Source of the DNA: Geobacter argillaceus
GTDB lineage: Bacteria > Desulfobacterota > Desulfuromonadia > Geobacterales > DSM-12255
Reading direction: 5' to 3'
DNA: 64,000 nucleotides
NCBI RefSeq assembly: GCF_007830735.1
Contig: NZ_VLLN01000006.1
Location: forward strand, 62,001 to 126,000
A program made the position numbers and the translations under genes. The notes below the pieces were generated by a model. The model had not been told where the DNA came from and searched no databases. It was given only the letters and a program-made list of their open reading frames with translations. Shown here one piece after another: positions 45,319-53,654 of the stretch. The number at the start of each line of letters is the position of its first letter. Position 1 is the first letter of the stretch.

Positions 45319-47328
45319 ATGCGAACCAGTGAACTGCACAAGAGTTCTTACGAACCTGAACACGAAGAAAAGGCGCCGGTCAAACTCGATCTGATCACCT
45401 TCGAGGTGCTCAAAAACGCCTTCATCAACCTGGTGGACCAGATGTCCGAGCAGTTGCTGCGCACCTGCTACTCGTTCGTCATCTACAGCCGCGATTTCAG
45501 TAACTGCATCTGCGACCGCCATGGCAATACCGTGGCCCAGGGTACCCAGGATATCGCCGTACACGTCGGCACGCTGCATTTCAGCGTCAAATCGGTCATC
45601 GAGCAGTTCGGCTCCGACATCCGGCCGGGAGATGTCTTCATCACCAATGACCCGTATAACGGTGGCACCCACTTCAACGATGTCAGGATCATCCGCCCCA
45701 TTTTCTGTGACGAGGAACTGGTGGCATTCACCCAGTCGAACGGACACTGGGCCGATATCGGCGGCAGTGTGCCCGGATCCTTCGACATCACCGCCAAGGA
45801 GCATTTCGGCGAGGGGCTGCGCATCACCCCGATGAAGATCTGGAAGGAGGGGGTGTTCCAGGAAGATGTGGCCAAGATGCTCGTGTCCAACATGCGGGCG
45901 CCCAACGATTCCCTCGGCGACCTGCGTGCCCAGTCCGAAGCCACGCTGTGCGGCGCGCGGCGCCTGCTGGCCCTGATGGACAAGTACGGCAAGGAGACGA
46001 TCCTGCTGGCGTTCGAGGAGGTGCAGAACTATGTGGAGCGGTATGCCCGCGGCCAGCTGAAAAAGCTCCCCAAGGGGACCTGGAGCGCCACGGACTTCAT
46101 CGACCAGGACCCGTCCGGGGAGGAAGGGCTGATACCGATCAAGGTCACCATGACCATCGAGGAAGACCGGGTGTTCTACGACTTTACCGGCACCCACGCC
46201 TCCATCGGCTGCTTCCTGAACTCGACCTACAGCGCCTCGTTCTCGGGGGTGGTCGCCGGCACCAAGACCTTCTTCCCCGAACTCCCCCTCAATTCCGGTT
46301 TCTACCGGATCATCGACGTCCATTTCCCGGAAGGGAGCGTTGTCAACGCCCCCTGGCCGGTGGCGGTGGCCGGTTACTGTTCGGGCAGCTATGAGAAGAT
46401 CATGAACGCGATCTTCGCCCTCTGGTCGAACATCATCCCGGAACGGGCGCTGGCCTGCTCCTTCAACCTGGAGTACCTGCTTGTCGGCGGCTGGGACGGG
46501 CGGGACAAGTCCAACCGGCGCTATTTCATGAACTACGACTGGATGGCCGGCGGCTGGGGGGGGCGTAACGGCAGAGACGGCTCCAATGCAACCTCGCCCG
46601 TCTTCGGGGTCGGCCTTGCCATCCAGTCGGTCGAGGCCCAGGAGCGGTTGAGCCCGGTGCTCACCAGCGAGCACCAGATCGAAACCGACTCCGGCGGTCC
46701 CGGCAAATATCGCGGCGGATGCGGTGTCCGCCGGGGCGGGAAGCTGACCAAGGTCGAGAAAGCGGTGATGTCGTACTGCTGCGACCGTTCTCGCTCCGTC
46801 ACCTGGGGGATCTGGGGCGGTCTGCCGTCACGACCCCATGGTGTCTCGCTGCTCCGTCAGGGCGCCGAGCAGGTGGAGTATCTCGGCGCCGTGTTCTCCA
46901 ACGTCCCGGTAAAGGAAGGGGATCTGTTCAGCCGGCCTTCGTCGGGCGGCGGCGGGTTGGGCGATCCGCTGGAACGGGCGCCCCAGGCCGTGCTCGACGA
47001 TGTCATCGACGGGTACGTGAGTGTGGCCCGGGCCCGTACCGATTACGGCGTGGTGATAACCGCTGTCACCCCCGAGCTCAATGACTACCGCGTCGATCTC
47101 GATGCCACGGCCAGGGCACGTGCCGACATCCGGGCGACCCGCGACGCACTGCTGACGATGGATCCGCTCACCGTTGCCGAAAAATTCCGGGCAGGGGAGA
47201 TCGATACCCTCGATGTGATCCGCCAGTACGGGGTCATCTGCAACTGGAACGACCGGACGCTCCTGCCGAAAACCACCAGCCAGTTTCGCGAGGCTCTCGC
47301 CGCAAGACGAAAGCCGCCAAAGCTGTAA
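45319..47328 (+). CDS. hyuB: Hydantoinase/oxoprolinase subunit B (HyuB family)
   Basis: 669 residues of the HyuB family. Motifs seen are LDLITFEVLKNAFINLVDQM, DIAVHVGTLHFSVKSVI, DVFITNDPYNGGTHFNDV and, near 455, SGGPGKYRGGCGVR. The length is close to family norms, and the C-terminal 80 residues are less conserved in appearance. It forms the catalytic complex with HyuA. AGGAGAAACATC precedes the ATG. Substrate is not fixed by sequence; the neighbouring NCS1 permease supports a hydantoin- or allantoin-like molecule. Confidence 0.88.
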   Translation: MRTSELHKSSYEPEHEEKAPVKLDLITFEVLKNAFINLVDQMSEQLLRTCYSFVIYSRDFSNCICDRHGNTVAQGTQDIAVHVGTLHFSVKSVIEQFGSDIRPGDVFITNDPYNGGTHFNDVRIIRPIFCDEELVAFTQSNGHWADIGGSVPGSFDITAKEHFGEGLRITPMKIWKEGVFQEDVAKMLVSNMRAPNDSLGDLRAQSEATLCGARRLLALMDKYGKETILLAFEEVQNYVERYARGQLKKLPKGTWSATDFIDQDPSGEEGLIPIKVTMTIEEDRVFYDFTGTHASIGCFLNSTYSASFSGVVAGTKTFFPELPLNSGFYRIIDVHFPEGSVVNAPWPVAVAGYCSGSYEKIMNAIFALWSNIIPERALACSFNLEYLLVGGWDGRDKSNRRYFMNYDWMAGGWGGRNGRDGSNATSPVFGVGLAIQSVEAQERLSPVLTSEHQIETDSGGPGKYRGGCGVRRGGKLTKVEKAVMSYCCDRSRSVTWGIWGGLPSRPHGVSLLRQGAEQVEYLGAVFSNVPVKEGDLFSRPSSGGGGLGDPLERAPQAVLDDVIDGYVSVARARTDYGVVITAVTPELNDYRVDLDATARARADIRATRDALLTMDPLTVAEKFRAGEIDTLDVIRQYGVICNWNDRTLLPKTTSQFREALAARRKPPKL

Positions 47329-47370
47329 CCATTCCATAGCACAGTCCCGTTTGCGGTAATCAGGCGTAAT

Positions 47371-47417
47371 GGGCATTCAAATCAATCAGTTATGACAACG
47401 GATTGATTTGAATGCCC
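47371..47417. repeat. 17-bp perfect inverted repeat between hyuB and the permease gene
   Basis: GGGCATTCAAATCAATC / GATTGATTTGAATGCCC around a 13-base loop. No T-run follows, so it may be an mRNA-stabilising hairpin between hyuB and the permease, or an operator. Confidence 0.75.
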
Positions 47418-47525
47418 AGGCGGACACTCTAGCTTTGTGCCCGGTTCCGGCAGTTGGCATACAGAACAGTCTCTGTGGGAGGGAACAAAGGAAGTCAAAT
47501 CGTTGGTTAATTCAGGGAGGATCCA

Positions 47526-48869
47526 ATGGCACAAAAAATCGTAGCAGCCAGTGAAGCGGAATTAGATTATTCATGCAACCCGGTGCCGGAAAACGGGCGA
47601 ATGTCGCCGTTTTCGCTCACCATGGCGTGGTGGAGCTGTTGCAGCGCCATGTTTTACGTGGTCGTTGCCGCTACCCTTGCGGCGGGGTTCGGCACCGTCA
47701 ATACGCTCATCGGTATCGGCCTGTCGGTTGTCACCTATGCGGCGGTCAATGCGGTGATCAGCCGGTATGCCATCCGTACCGGATCGTCGGTGTCGCTGTT
47801 CTCGCGCATTCTGTTCGGGAGATCGGGCTCCGCCCTGGCCACGCTGATCTTTGCGGCAACAGCGGTCTACTATGCCGTGTTTGAAGGGTCGGTGATGGCA
47901 CTGGCCGCGACCTTTCTCTTCTCAGGCCTGAGCTACAAGGTTGCCGCTCTGCTCGTGGTCCTGTACAGCGTGCCGCTCATCTTCGGGAGCGTCCAGCACT
48001 GGCTGGACAAGTTCAACGGCATCCTGCTTCCGGTGTACCTGCTCGGGCTTGCCGCTTCGGTAGGGCTGGCAATCAGCAAGTATGGGTACAGCAACGCCTG
48101 GTTGATGGCGGTGCCCAAAGGCGGCGCCCCGGCAATGGGGTGGTGGGATGTCTATGTGGCGTACATGGGGGTGTGGATTCTCATGATGTACTGCTTTGAT
48201 TACGCCCGATTCGGCAAGAAATCCGATGAGGGGTATCACTCCCGCTTCAACTTCGGTGCTCCGTTCTACCTCATGTCGTTCCTGGTTGGCGGGCTCGCTG
48301 GCATCTTCCTGGTGCAGACCATCCCGATTGAAGGCGCCCTTTCCGAGGTGTCGGCCGTCAAAGCCATCATCATGATGATGGGGGGCTTCGGACTGCTGTT
48401 CGTATGGTCTACCCAAACACGTATCAACACGGCGAACTTCTATCTGGCCGCGGTCAACTTCGAAGCGCTGGGGAAGATGATCTTCGGTCGGCACATTTCA
48501 AAATATTTCTGGGCAGTCATGGTCGGCGCGATCGTCTATACGCTGATGCTTCTGGACGTATTCAGCTACCTGCTCAAGGCGCTGGCCTATCAGGGGATCT
48601 TTGTGGTGGCCTGGGTGGCCATTGCTTTGGCCTACATGCTGAACGATGCGAAAACAGAGCATCCGGAAGAAGGCTCCAAGGGTGACAGTGAGTATCCGGC
48701 ATACAACTCGCGCGGGCTGGCCGCCTGGTTCGGCTCGGTGATCGTCGGTATTGTGATGATGAACATTCCGGCTGTAGCGTCCTTCTCGTCGCCATGCAGC
48801 GCCATCGCCGGCTTTGGCCTCTACCTGGCGCTCAGACCGAGGGGAAACGCGGTTCCCGCAAGCGCATAG
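47526..48869 (+). CDS. NCS1-family nucleobase/hydantoin permease
   Basis: 447 residues, about 12 hydrophobic segments, in the cytosine/purine/allantoin/hydantoin permease family. The N-terminus has NPVPENGRMSPFSLTMAWWS, like CodB-type NCS1 proteins. TM1 and TM6 have the polar breaks typical of the LeuT fold. It probably imports the HyuAB substrate with H+ or Na+. GGGAGGATCCA precedes the ATG. It lies 200 bases after hyuB in the same direction, with the inverted repeat between. Substrate choice among NCS1 members is not visible in sequence. Confidence 0.85.
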   Translation: MAQKIVAASEAELDYSCNPVPENGRMSPFSLTMAWWSCCSAMFYVVVAATLAAGFGTVNTLIGIGLSVVTYAAVNAVISRYAIRTGSSVSLFSRILFGRSGSALATLIFAATAVYYAVFEGSVMALAATFLFSGLSYKVAALLVVLYSVPLIFGSVQHWLDKFNGILLPVYLLGLAASVGLAISKYGYSNAWLMAVPKGGAPAMGWWDVYVAYMGVWILMMYCFDYARFGKKSDEGYHSRFNFGAPFYLMSFLVGGLAGIFLVQTIPIEGALSEVSAVKAIIMMMGGFGLLFVWSTQTRINTANFYLAAVNFEALGKMIFGRHISKYFWAVMVGAIVYTLMLLDVFSYLLKALAYQGIFVVAWVAIALAYMLNDAKTEHPEEGSKGDSEYPAYNSRGLAAWFGSVIVGIVMMNIPAVASFSSPCSAIAGFGLYLALRPRGNAVPASA

Positions 48870-48971
48870 ACAAGCACCCCTCACCCCGGTCGGCTCCCTC
48901 AGGGAGCGGGAATGTTTTGACGCTATAGCTGAAGATCAGCGCTAATCGAATATCACGATAAGGAGAAAGAG

Positions 48972-49757
48972 ATGAACGATAGCATGATGAGAATTGGGGT
49001 CCGGATTGTTGCGGTCTGTATTGTGAGTTGCGCACTGTCGCTGTTGGCTGGTCCAAGCCAGGCGGAAGAGTTTTCATGTACCGACCTGCAAGTCCTTTAC
49101 ACGCCATTCCTGGACAAGGGTGATCCCGACCTGGGCAACGGCATATTCACAAGCAGCAACAGGCTCACCGCGGCCAGGCTCGAGCACTACGGGACTTGGA
49201 AATACGGGGACAACTTCTTTAGCGTTGACCTTACCGAGGGTAGCAAGGTCGGGGGGAGCGGCTCGGGTTCCTTTGGCAGCGATACGGCGGCGCACCTGTT
49301 CCTCGTCTACGTGCCGCGGTTCAGCCTGACAAAAATAGCCAACAAACCCCTTAGCGGTTTCGTCAAGGACGTGTACCTGGCGGGACGACTGGAGCGCGCC
49401 AGTTACGGCAGCTACACGGCGGAAAACATAGGCGTCTCGTTCGACCTGAAGATCCCCGGCACGGTCTTTTTCGAACAGGATTTCTACGCCCGCAAAACGA
49501 ATTATGACAAAGGGGTGGAATTCCTTTCCCGGACCGTCTGGCTGGCACCGTTTGCGGTTGGTCCGGTGGGGCTGCATTTCGATGGTCTTGCCCTGGTAAA
49601 GACGACTGATAACGGCGTCAATGCCTTCACGCAACTGGATTTTCTGGCTGATCTGTTGAAAAACGGCCGACTTCAGGCAGGTATCCGCCTAGAGTCGGCG
49701 TACTACAAGCATTACGACAGAAACACTCCCTACCTGATGGTGAAGTGGGTGTTCTGA
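48972..49757 (+). CDS. Tsx-like/DUF5020 outer membrane channel protein
   Basis: 261 residues. Signal peptide ends near PSQA-EE (residue 34). The mature part is a small barrel with repeated LARLEHYGTWKYGDNFFSVDL- and QLDFLADLLKNGRLQAG-like strands and ends in VKWVF, a terminal Phe as in outer membrane proteins. Tsx-family channels pass nucleosides and related small molecules. In this cluster it would carry the HyuAB substrate across the outer membrane. AAGGAGAAAGAG precedes the ATG. Confidence 0.75.
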   Translation: MNDSMMRIGVRIVAVCIVSCALSLLAGPSQAEEFSCTDLQVLYTPFLDKGDPDLGNGIFTSSNRLTAARLEHYGTWKYGDNFFSVDLTEGSKVGGSGSGSFGSDTAAHLFLVYVPRFSLTKIANKPLSGFVKDVYLAGRLERASYGSYTAENIGVSFDLKIPGTVFFEQDFYARKTNYDKGVEFLSRTVWLAPFAVGPVGLHFDGLALVKTTDNGVNAFTQLDFLADLLKNGRLQAGIRLESAYYKHYDRNTPYLMVKWVF

Positions 49758-49787
49758 TCCTGCCCATCAGCAGTTACGTTGTTCGAT

Positions 49788-49833
49788 GGGCCGTGTGGCA
49801 GCGGGCCGTATTGCCGTCCCGGCCACACGGCCC
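49788..49833. terminator. Hairpin after the Tsx-like gene
   Basis: Perfect 12-bp stem GGGCCGTGTGGC / GCCACACGGCCC with a 22-base loop, itself able to pair further (GCGGGCC). There is no T-run; a terminator or RNA end-protecting role is likely. It lies between convergent genes. Confidence 0.5.
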
Positions 49834-49916
49834 GCTGCCCGGATTCAGTGGTGATTTACGGATGTAGCGTGAGATAACGCAGTGGAGACACTGTTCGGGA
49901 GAGGGGAGGGGGGGAG

Positions 49917-50315
49917 CTATTTCACCAGTTGGTACTGATCTACGATTCTCGTGCGATACTCGGAAATATCCTTTTCCAGCCGCTGCAGGGTCGCTATTTT
50001 ATCCTTGATGCTGTTCAGGTGAGTATCCAGCAGTTCCGTCAGCCGCGGCATGATCTTGTCCGGGATTCGATCCTCCCGGTTGTACAGCTCCGCCAGCTCC
50101 TTCATTTCGTCCAGGGTCAGCCCCAGGGTCTTCAGCCGCAGCACGAACTTGAACCGCTTCAGGTCTTTCTTCTCGTAGTAGCGCACCCCTCCCTCGGTCC
50201 TCTTGGGCGGCTCGACCAGACCGATCTTTTCGTACAGGCGGATGGTCCTTGACGTTATCCCCAGAGATTCGGAAAGATCGCTTATCTGCATGTGCTCTTC
50301 ATTGCTCAGTCTCAT
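49917..50315 (-). CDS. MerR-family transcriptional regulator
   Basis: 132 residues: winged HTH (QISDLSESLGITSRTIRLYEKIGLVEPPKR) with RYYEKKDLKRFKFVLRLKTLGLTLDEMKEL, then a long dimer helix. No Cys is present, so it is not a metal sensor. The ATG at 50315 has GAGGTTAAG upstream; the TTG at 50333 is inside the operator. It resembles LiuR-type MerR regulators, which control acyl-CoA degradation. The operator TTGACA-N5-GTYAAG at its own promoter and at fadL, the acyl-CoA synthetase and etfB points to control of fatty-acid use, most likely as a repressor released by an acyl-CoA. Confidence 0.88.
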   Translation of the reverse strand: MRLSNEEHMQISDLSESLGITSRTIRLYEKIGLVEPPKRTEGGVRYYEKKDLKRFKFVLRLKTLGLTLDEMKELAELYNREDRIPDKIMPRLTELLDTHLNSIKDKIATLQRLEKDISEYRTRIVDQYQLVK

Positions 50316-50316
50316 A

Positions 50317-50363
50317 CTTAACCTCAATGTCAATTAGTATCCTGCAAACCATTTCATTGTCAA
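50317..50363 (-). promoter_or_regulatory. merR-type regulator promoter with own operator
   Basis: On the minus strand, TTGACA at 50363-50358, 18 bases, TACTAA at 50339-50334, then the operator TTGACATTGAGGTTAAG (50333-50317) at about +1 to +17. Binding here would block its own transcription. Confidence 0.75.
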
Positions 50364-50373
50364 GGTCAAATCT

Positions 50374-50388
50374 CGTTAGGACCTAACG
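50374..50388. promoter_or_regulatory. Perfect dyad CGTTAGG-A-CCTAACG in the regulator-etfB gap
   Basis: A 15-bp palindrome just upstream of the regulator's -35 box. It differs from the TTGACA operator and may be a second regulator's site. Confidence 0.45.
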
Positions 50389-50476
50389 TATAGCGAATTA
50401 TGCGGGGATAACACGGCATTTTAACTCATGGGGCAAAGGACCTGAAGAAATATTTATAATGACGTTATTTAACTCC

Positions 50477-50506
50477 TTGACACCAGTGTCAAGTGTCGGT
50501 TATAAA
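50477..50506 (+). promoter_or_regulatory. etfB promoter with MerR-type operator
   Basis: TTGACA at 50477-50482, then TTATAA after 17 bases (or TATAAA after 18). Operator TTGACACCAGTGTCAAG (50477-50493) covers the -35 box and part of the spacer. Confidence 0.8.
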
Positions 50507-50603
50507 ATAGGTACTCGAATACTGATTTATGATTTGATGAATTTATAATTGGTAGCACATTAAAAGTCTGTCTGGATAGAAGGCCATATCAAGGGAGGAA
50601 TGT

Positions 50604-51380
50604 ATGAAGATTCTAGTCTGCATCAAGCAGGTACCGGACATGGAGTCCCGGTTCAAGCCCAACAGCCAGGGTGTCTGGTATGACGAAGCCGATCTGGCCT
50701 GGCGCATGAACGAATACGACGAATACGCCGTCGAGCAGGCAGTGCAGCTGAAAGAACAGCTGGGTGACGCCCCCGAGATCACGGTCCTGTCCATCGGCCC
50801 GGACCGGGTGGGCGAGGCGATCAAGAAGGCGTTGGCCATGGGGTGCGACCGGGCCGCCCATATCCAGGACCCGGCTGCAGCCACCAAGGACCCGTGGCAG
50901 ATTGCCTCCATCATTGCAGCCTATGCCAAGGATCAGGGATTCGACCTGATCTTCACCGGCCTGCAGTCCCAGGACCGGGGCTCGTCCCAGGTAGGGGTAA
51001 CGGTGGCCGAGATTCTCGGTCTCTCCTGCACCACCACCATTGTCGGCTTTGCCTACGATAACGGCACCATCACCGCCAAGCGGGAGCTGGAAGGCGGCAT
51101 CAAGGGCGTGGTGAAGCTGAAGACCCCGGCCGTGGTCACCTGCCAGCTGGGTCTGAACGTTCCCCGCTACCCGACGTTGCCCAACATCATGAAGGCCAAG
51201 AAAAAGGAGATCCAGGCGGTTCCGGTCGGCGATCTCCTCAAGGACGAGGCGCTGGCCGCCACGGCGAGCTTCCATGCCCCGGCCAAGAAGGGTGGCGGCA
51301 TCGTTCTCGAAGGCGATGTGGGTGCCCTGGTCGACCAGTTGGTGAACATTCTTAAAGACAAGACTGCGGTCTTAAGGTAG
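50604..51380 (+). CDS. etfB: Electron transfer flavoprotein beta subunit
   Basis: 258 residues. Family starts MKILVCIKQVPDMESRFK. AMP-binding region features include FTGLQSQDRGSSQVGVTVAEILGLS near 115, and LKTPAVVTCQLGLNVPRYPTLPNIMKAKKKEIQ near 175. It forms the heterodimer that takes electrons from acyl-CoA dehydrogenase. AGGGAGGAATGT precedes the ATG. The etfB-etfA pair has its own operator-controlled promoter and is physically separate from the dehydrogenase gene, 15 kb away. Confidence 0.95.
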   Translation: MKILVCIKQVPDMESRFKPNSQGVWYDEADLAWRMNEYDEYAVEQAVQLKEQLGDAPEITVLSIGPDRVGEAIKKALAMGCDRAAHIQDPAAATKDPWQIASIIAAYAKDQGFDLIFTGLQSQDRGSSQVGVTVAEILGLSCTTTIVGFAYDNGTITAKRELEGGIKGVVKLKTPAVVTCQLGLNVPRYPTLPNIMKAKKKEIQAVPVGDLLKDEALAATASFHAPAKKGGGIVLEGDVGALVDQLVNILKDKTAVLR

Positions 51381-51390
51381 GGGGGACGAC

Positions 51391-52302
51391 ATGAAAGCAT
51401 TACTCGTTGGCGAATACCGGGAAGGACAGCTCCTGGAATCAACCTATGAACTACTCGGCTTTGCCGGCCAGCTCGGCGCCGATACCGCCATGCTGCTGGT
51501 TGGTTCCAGCAGCCAGCTCCCGGCCTATGGCGGCACCCTGTACCTGGCCGATGTGGCGGCGTGCGGCGAATACAACCCGGACCTGCACAAGAAGCTGATC
51601 CTCGACACCGTGGCCAAGGAAAACCCTGACTACGTCGTCTTCCTGCACTCGTCCTACGGCTGGGACCTGGCTCCCCGCGTTGCCGCACAGCTCAAAGTGG
51701 CCCAGGTCTCCGAGATCACCGGCCTCGTCGACGGCGGCTTCGAAGTCGGCGCCTGCAACGCCAAGATGCGCCGTACCGTCAAGCCGGCCACGGCCAAGGC
51801 GGTCCTGACCATCCAGGCCGGCGCCTTCCCGGTTGCCCAGCCCGGCGGAACTCCGCAGGTCCAGCAGTTGAGCGCGGCAGGGGGAAACGGGGTCGAATTT
51901 GTCGGCTATGAGCCGGCCGAAGCCAAAGACGTCGACCTGACCCGGGCCGAGATCATCGTCAGCGCCGGACGCGGCATCGGCAAGAAAGACAATGTGCCGG
52001 TCATCGCCGCCCTGGCCAAGGCGTTCGGCGGGGAACTGGGCGCAAGCCGTCCGGTGGTGGACGCCGGCTGGGTGGAGCACAGCCATCAGGTAGGGACCAC
52101 CGGCCAGACGGTCAGCCCGAAACTGTACGTTGCCTGCGGCATCTCCGGTGCCATCCAGCACCTGGCCGGGATGAAGAAGTCCGACTTCGTGGTGGCGATC
52201 AACAAGGACAAGGATGCCCCGATCGGCGAGATCGCCGACGTGCTCGTGGTTGCCGACGTCCTGCAGTTCGTGCCGGCATTGACCGCCAAGCTGGCAAAGT
52301 AG
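51391..52302 (+). CDS. etfA: Electron transfer flavoprotein alpha subunit
   Basis: 303 residues. The C-terminal FAD domain has [45 protein letters not shown] and [20 protein letters not shown], then [20 protein letters not shown], all standard EtfA motifs. It lies 10 bases after etfB (GGGGGGACGAC site). With EtfB it carries electrons to an ETF:quinone oxidoreductase, which is not in the window. Confidence 0.96.
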   Translation: MKALLVGEYREGQLLESTYELLGFAGQLGADTAMLLVGSSSQLPAYGGTLYLADVAACGEYNPDLHKKLILDTVAKENPDYVVFLHSSYGWDLAPRVAAQLKVAQVSEITGLVDGGFEVGACNAKMRRTVKPATAKAVLTIQAGAFPVAQPGGTPQVQQLSAAGGNGVEFVGYEPAEAKDVDLTRAEIIVSAGRGIGKKDNVPVIAALAKAFGGELGASRPVVDAGWVEHSHQVGTTGQTVSPKLYVACGISGAIQHLAGMKKSDFVVAINKDKDAPIGEIADVLVVADVLQFVPALTAKLAK

Positions 52303-52353
52303 TCCGATCCAATTCCTGAGCAGTCGGTTCAGGGCAGCACCATGTACCTTCTC

Positions 52354-52388
52354 GACCTCCGGGGGTTCCACCTCGGAGGTCTTTTTTT
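52354..52388 (+). terminator. Intrinsic terminator of etfBA
   Basis: Stem GACCTCCG / CGGAGGTC with a 12-base loop, followed by TTTTTTT. Confidence 0.92.
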
Positions 52389-52466
52389 GCCGATTGTAAT
52401 TTTTTTTTTCGGACAAACCGCCCCGCACCCACCTCATCACTCATTTCCTCCCCCAAAACCCACAAC

Positions 52467-52558
52467 TGCAACATTTTGTTACAGTTATCCGTAAACCCCC
52501 ATCAATAGGCGCATCACAAGGCCAAGTGTAACATATTGTTACATCACATTTTGTTACA
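52467..52558. promoter_or_regulatory. Three copies of a TGTAACATWTTGTTACA-type dyad
   Basis: Sites at 52467-52483 (TGCAACATTTTGTTACA), 52527-52543 (TGTAACATATTGTTACA, a perfect palindrome) and 52546-52558 (ACATTTTGTTACA). Sites 1 and 2 are 60 bases apart, and site 3 begins 19 bases after site 2. They lie 50-140 bases upstream of a sigma-54-like element, so they look like enhancer sites for an unidentified activator. Confidence 0.6.
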
Positions 52559-52608
52559 CCTCATGTCGTAACCCCATATAACCAGCTGATATTGCGCACA
52601 AATTAAAA

Positions 52609-52625
52609 TGGCACGGAAATTGGTA
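52609..52625 (+). promoter_or_regulatory. Sigma-54-like element before the 157-aa gene
   Basis: TGGCACGGAAATTGGTA has a perfect -24 box (TGGCACG) and correct 12-base phase. The -12 box is TTGG rather than TTGC, so the match is imperfect. Confidence 0.45.
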
Positions 52626-52687
52626 TAGAGAGGATTGATCGCTGACCGTTGCAGATCGTTTCAATACCTATCAAGAGGAAACCCAAT

Positions 52688-53161
52688 ATGCTCCAGAGTA
52701 CGAACTCCACCCTGCCGCGCACTACCGTTGCCCATGAAGATGGCAAATCCTACCTCTATTTGATTTTCGACACCTTTGATCCCGTGAGGCTGCATGCCTC
52801 GACCCTCAAACCGGACATGGTGGAACGGGTGATCCTGATCCAGGATCTGAATGACCGGAACCGATTGTATGCCCTCCTGGCGACATTCAAGCGCAGCCTG
52901 GCTGTTCTGGTTCCTGCCGGCGCCCTTCATCTCGATCCTGACCATCCGCACCGGCACAACCTTGATGCCTTCCGCGACTGGCTGGACATGCATGTGATCG
53001 ACAAACGGGAGCTCCGTTTTGCGGAGCCGGAGAGTTATGAACGGATTGTTACCCAGGGGGTGGTCCGTCGCACTGATTTTTCCAGCCGGGAAGACAGCGA
53101 AATAAGGCGACAGTTCAACGGCTGGAGGTTGGGGGGCAGACTCTCGTGCATAAGCGTGTGA
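52688..53161 (+). CDS. Protein of unknown function, 157 aa
   Basis: I do not recognise it. Start ATG 52688 follows AAGAGGAAACCC. Soluble-looking; no signal peptide or transmembrane segment. The middle is alpha/beta (SYLYLIFDTFDPVRLHAS, VERVILIQDL, LAVLVPAGALHLD) and could be a small Rossmann-like or binding domain. It ends in Arg/Ser-rich sequence with one Cys. Three repeated dyads and a sigma-54-like element lie just upstream, and a second small protein gene and the geopeptide genes lie downstream, so it may belong to the peptide system. That link is by position only. Confidence 0.6.
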   Translation: MLQSTNSTLPRTTVAHEDGKSYLYLIFDTFDPVRLHASTLKPDMVERVILIQDLNDRNRLYALLATFKRSLAVLVPAGALHLDPDHPHRHNLDAFRDWLDMHVIDKRELRFAEPESYERIVTQGVVRRTDFSSREDSEIRRQFNGWRLGGRLSCISV

Positions 53162-53262
53162 AGGGGGAGCAGAAGGCATTACATGCTGAATGACATTACC
53201 GTATCTTTTGGATGGAGCAAACGCCATCCCTACCTATATAGATTGACAACTTGGAGGCAACA

Positions 53263-53580
53263 ATGAACAAGCAGTACGAAATGGTCACCAGCCTGCAACA
53301 CATGTTTCATCCCAACACCATCGGCGATGTCCGGAGACTGAAGCTGGAGTTCCTGATCTACCGGCTCAAGCGGTTGCTGTTGGCGCGGGAACGGTACGGT
53401 TACGAGGAGATGGAAATGATCTGCCCCATGCACGAACTGGAAGAGATGAAGACGCTGTTTGCCCGGATGGATGCACTTCCCGACGCGTTGGAACAGTTGG
53501 AAAACGGCTTCAGGAAGATCATTGCGCGCATGGATTCGCTGGACCTGCCGGCTGACTGTAATTCCGGGGTCAACTGCTGA
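53263..53580 (+). CDS. Helical protein of unknown function, 105 aa
   Basis: Mostly alpha-helical with heptad-like charge patterns (LKLEFLIYRLKRLLLARERYGYEEMEMICPMHELEEM) and no clear family. It ends LPADCNSGVNC with two late Cys residues. ATG 53263 is chosen because GGAGGCAACA precedes it; a TTG at 53251 is less likely. The 102-base gap after the 157-aa gene contains a GGATGG/CCATCC hairpin (about 53211-53229). Gene direction is toward the radical SAM gene, with which it converges. Could be a chaperone or delivery protein, but nothing proves it. Confidence 0.6.
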   Translation: MNKQYEMVTSLQHMFHPNTIGDVRRLKLEFLIYRLKRLLLARERYGYEEMEMICPMHELEEMKTLFARMDALPDALEQLENGFRKIIARMDSLDLPADCNSGVNC

Positions 53581-53654
53581 TCACCATGCGCCGGTTCCCG
53601 TCCGAACAACGATCCATTCCACCCGTGCCAGCCGGCAACGGTCCGGCCGTTGGA

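Noticed and set aside
43260-47328. Acetone carboxylase as the identity of the hyuAB pair
   Set aside because: The two large subunits are related, but the small gamma subunit gene typical of acetone carboxylase is not present after hyuB; a permease gene follows instead. Not fully excluded.
52360-52690. A CRISPR array suspected from the repeated ACATTTTGTTACA units
   Set aside because: Only three copies, unequal spacing, palindromic and too short. They fit a binding-site array better.
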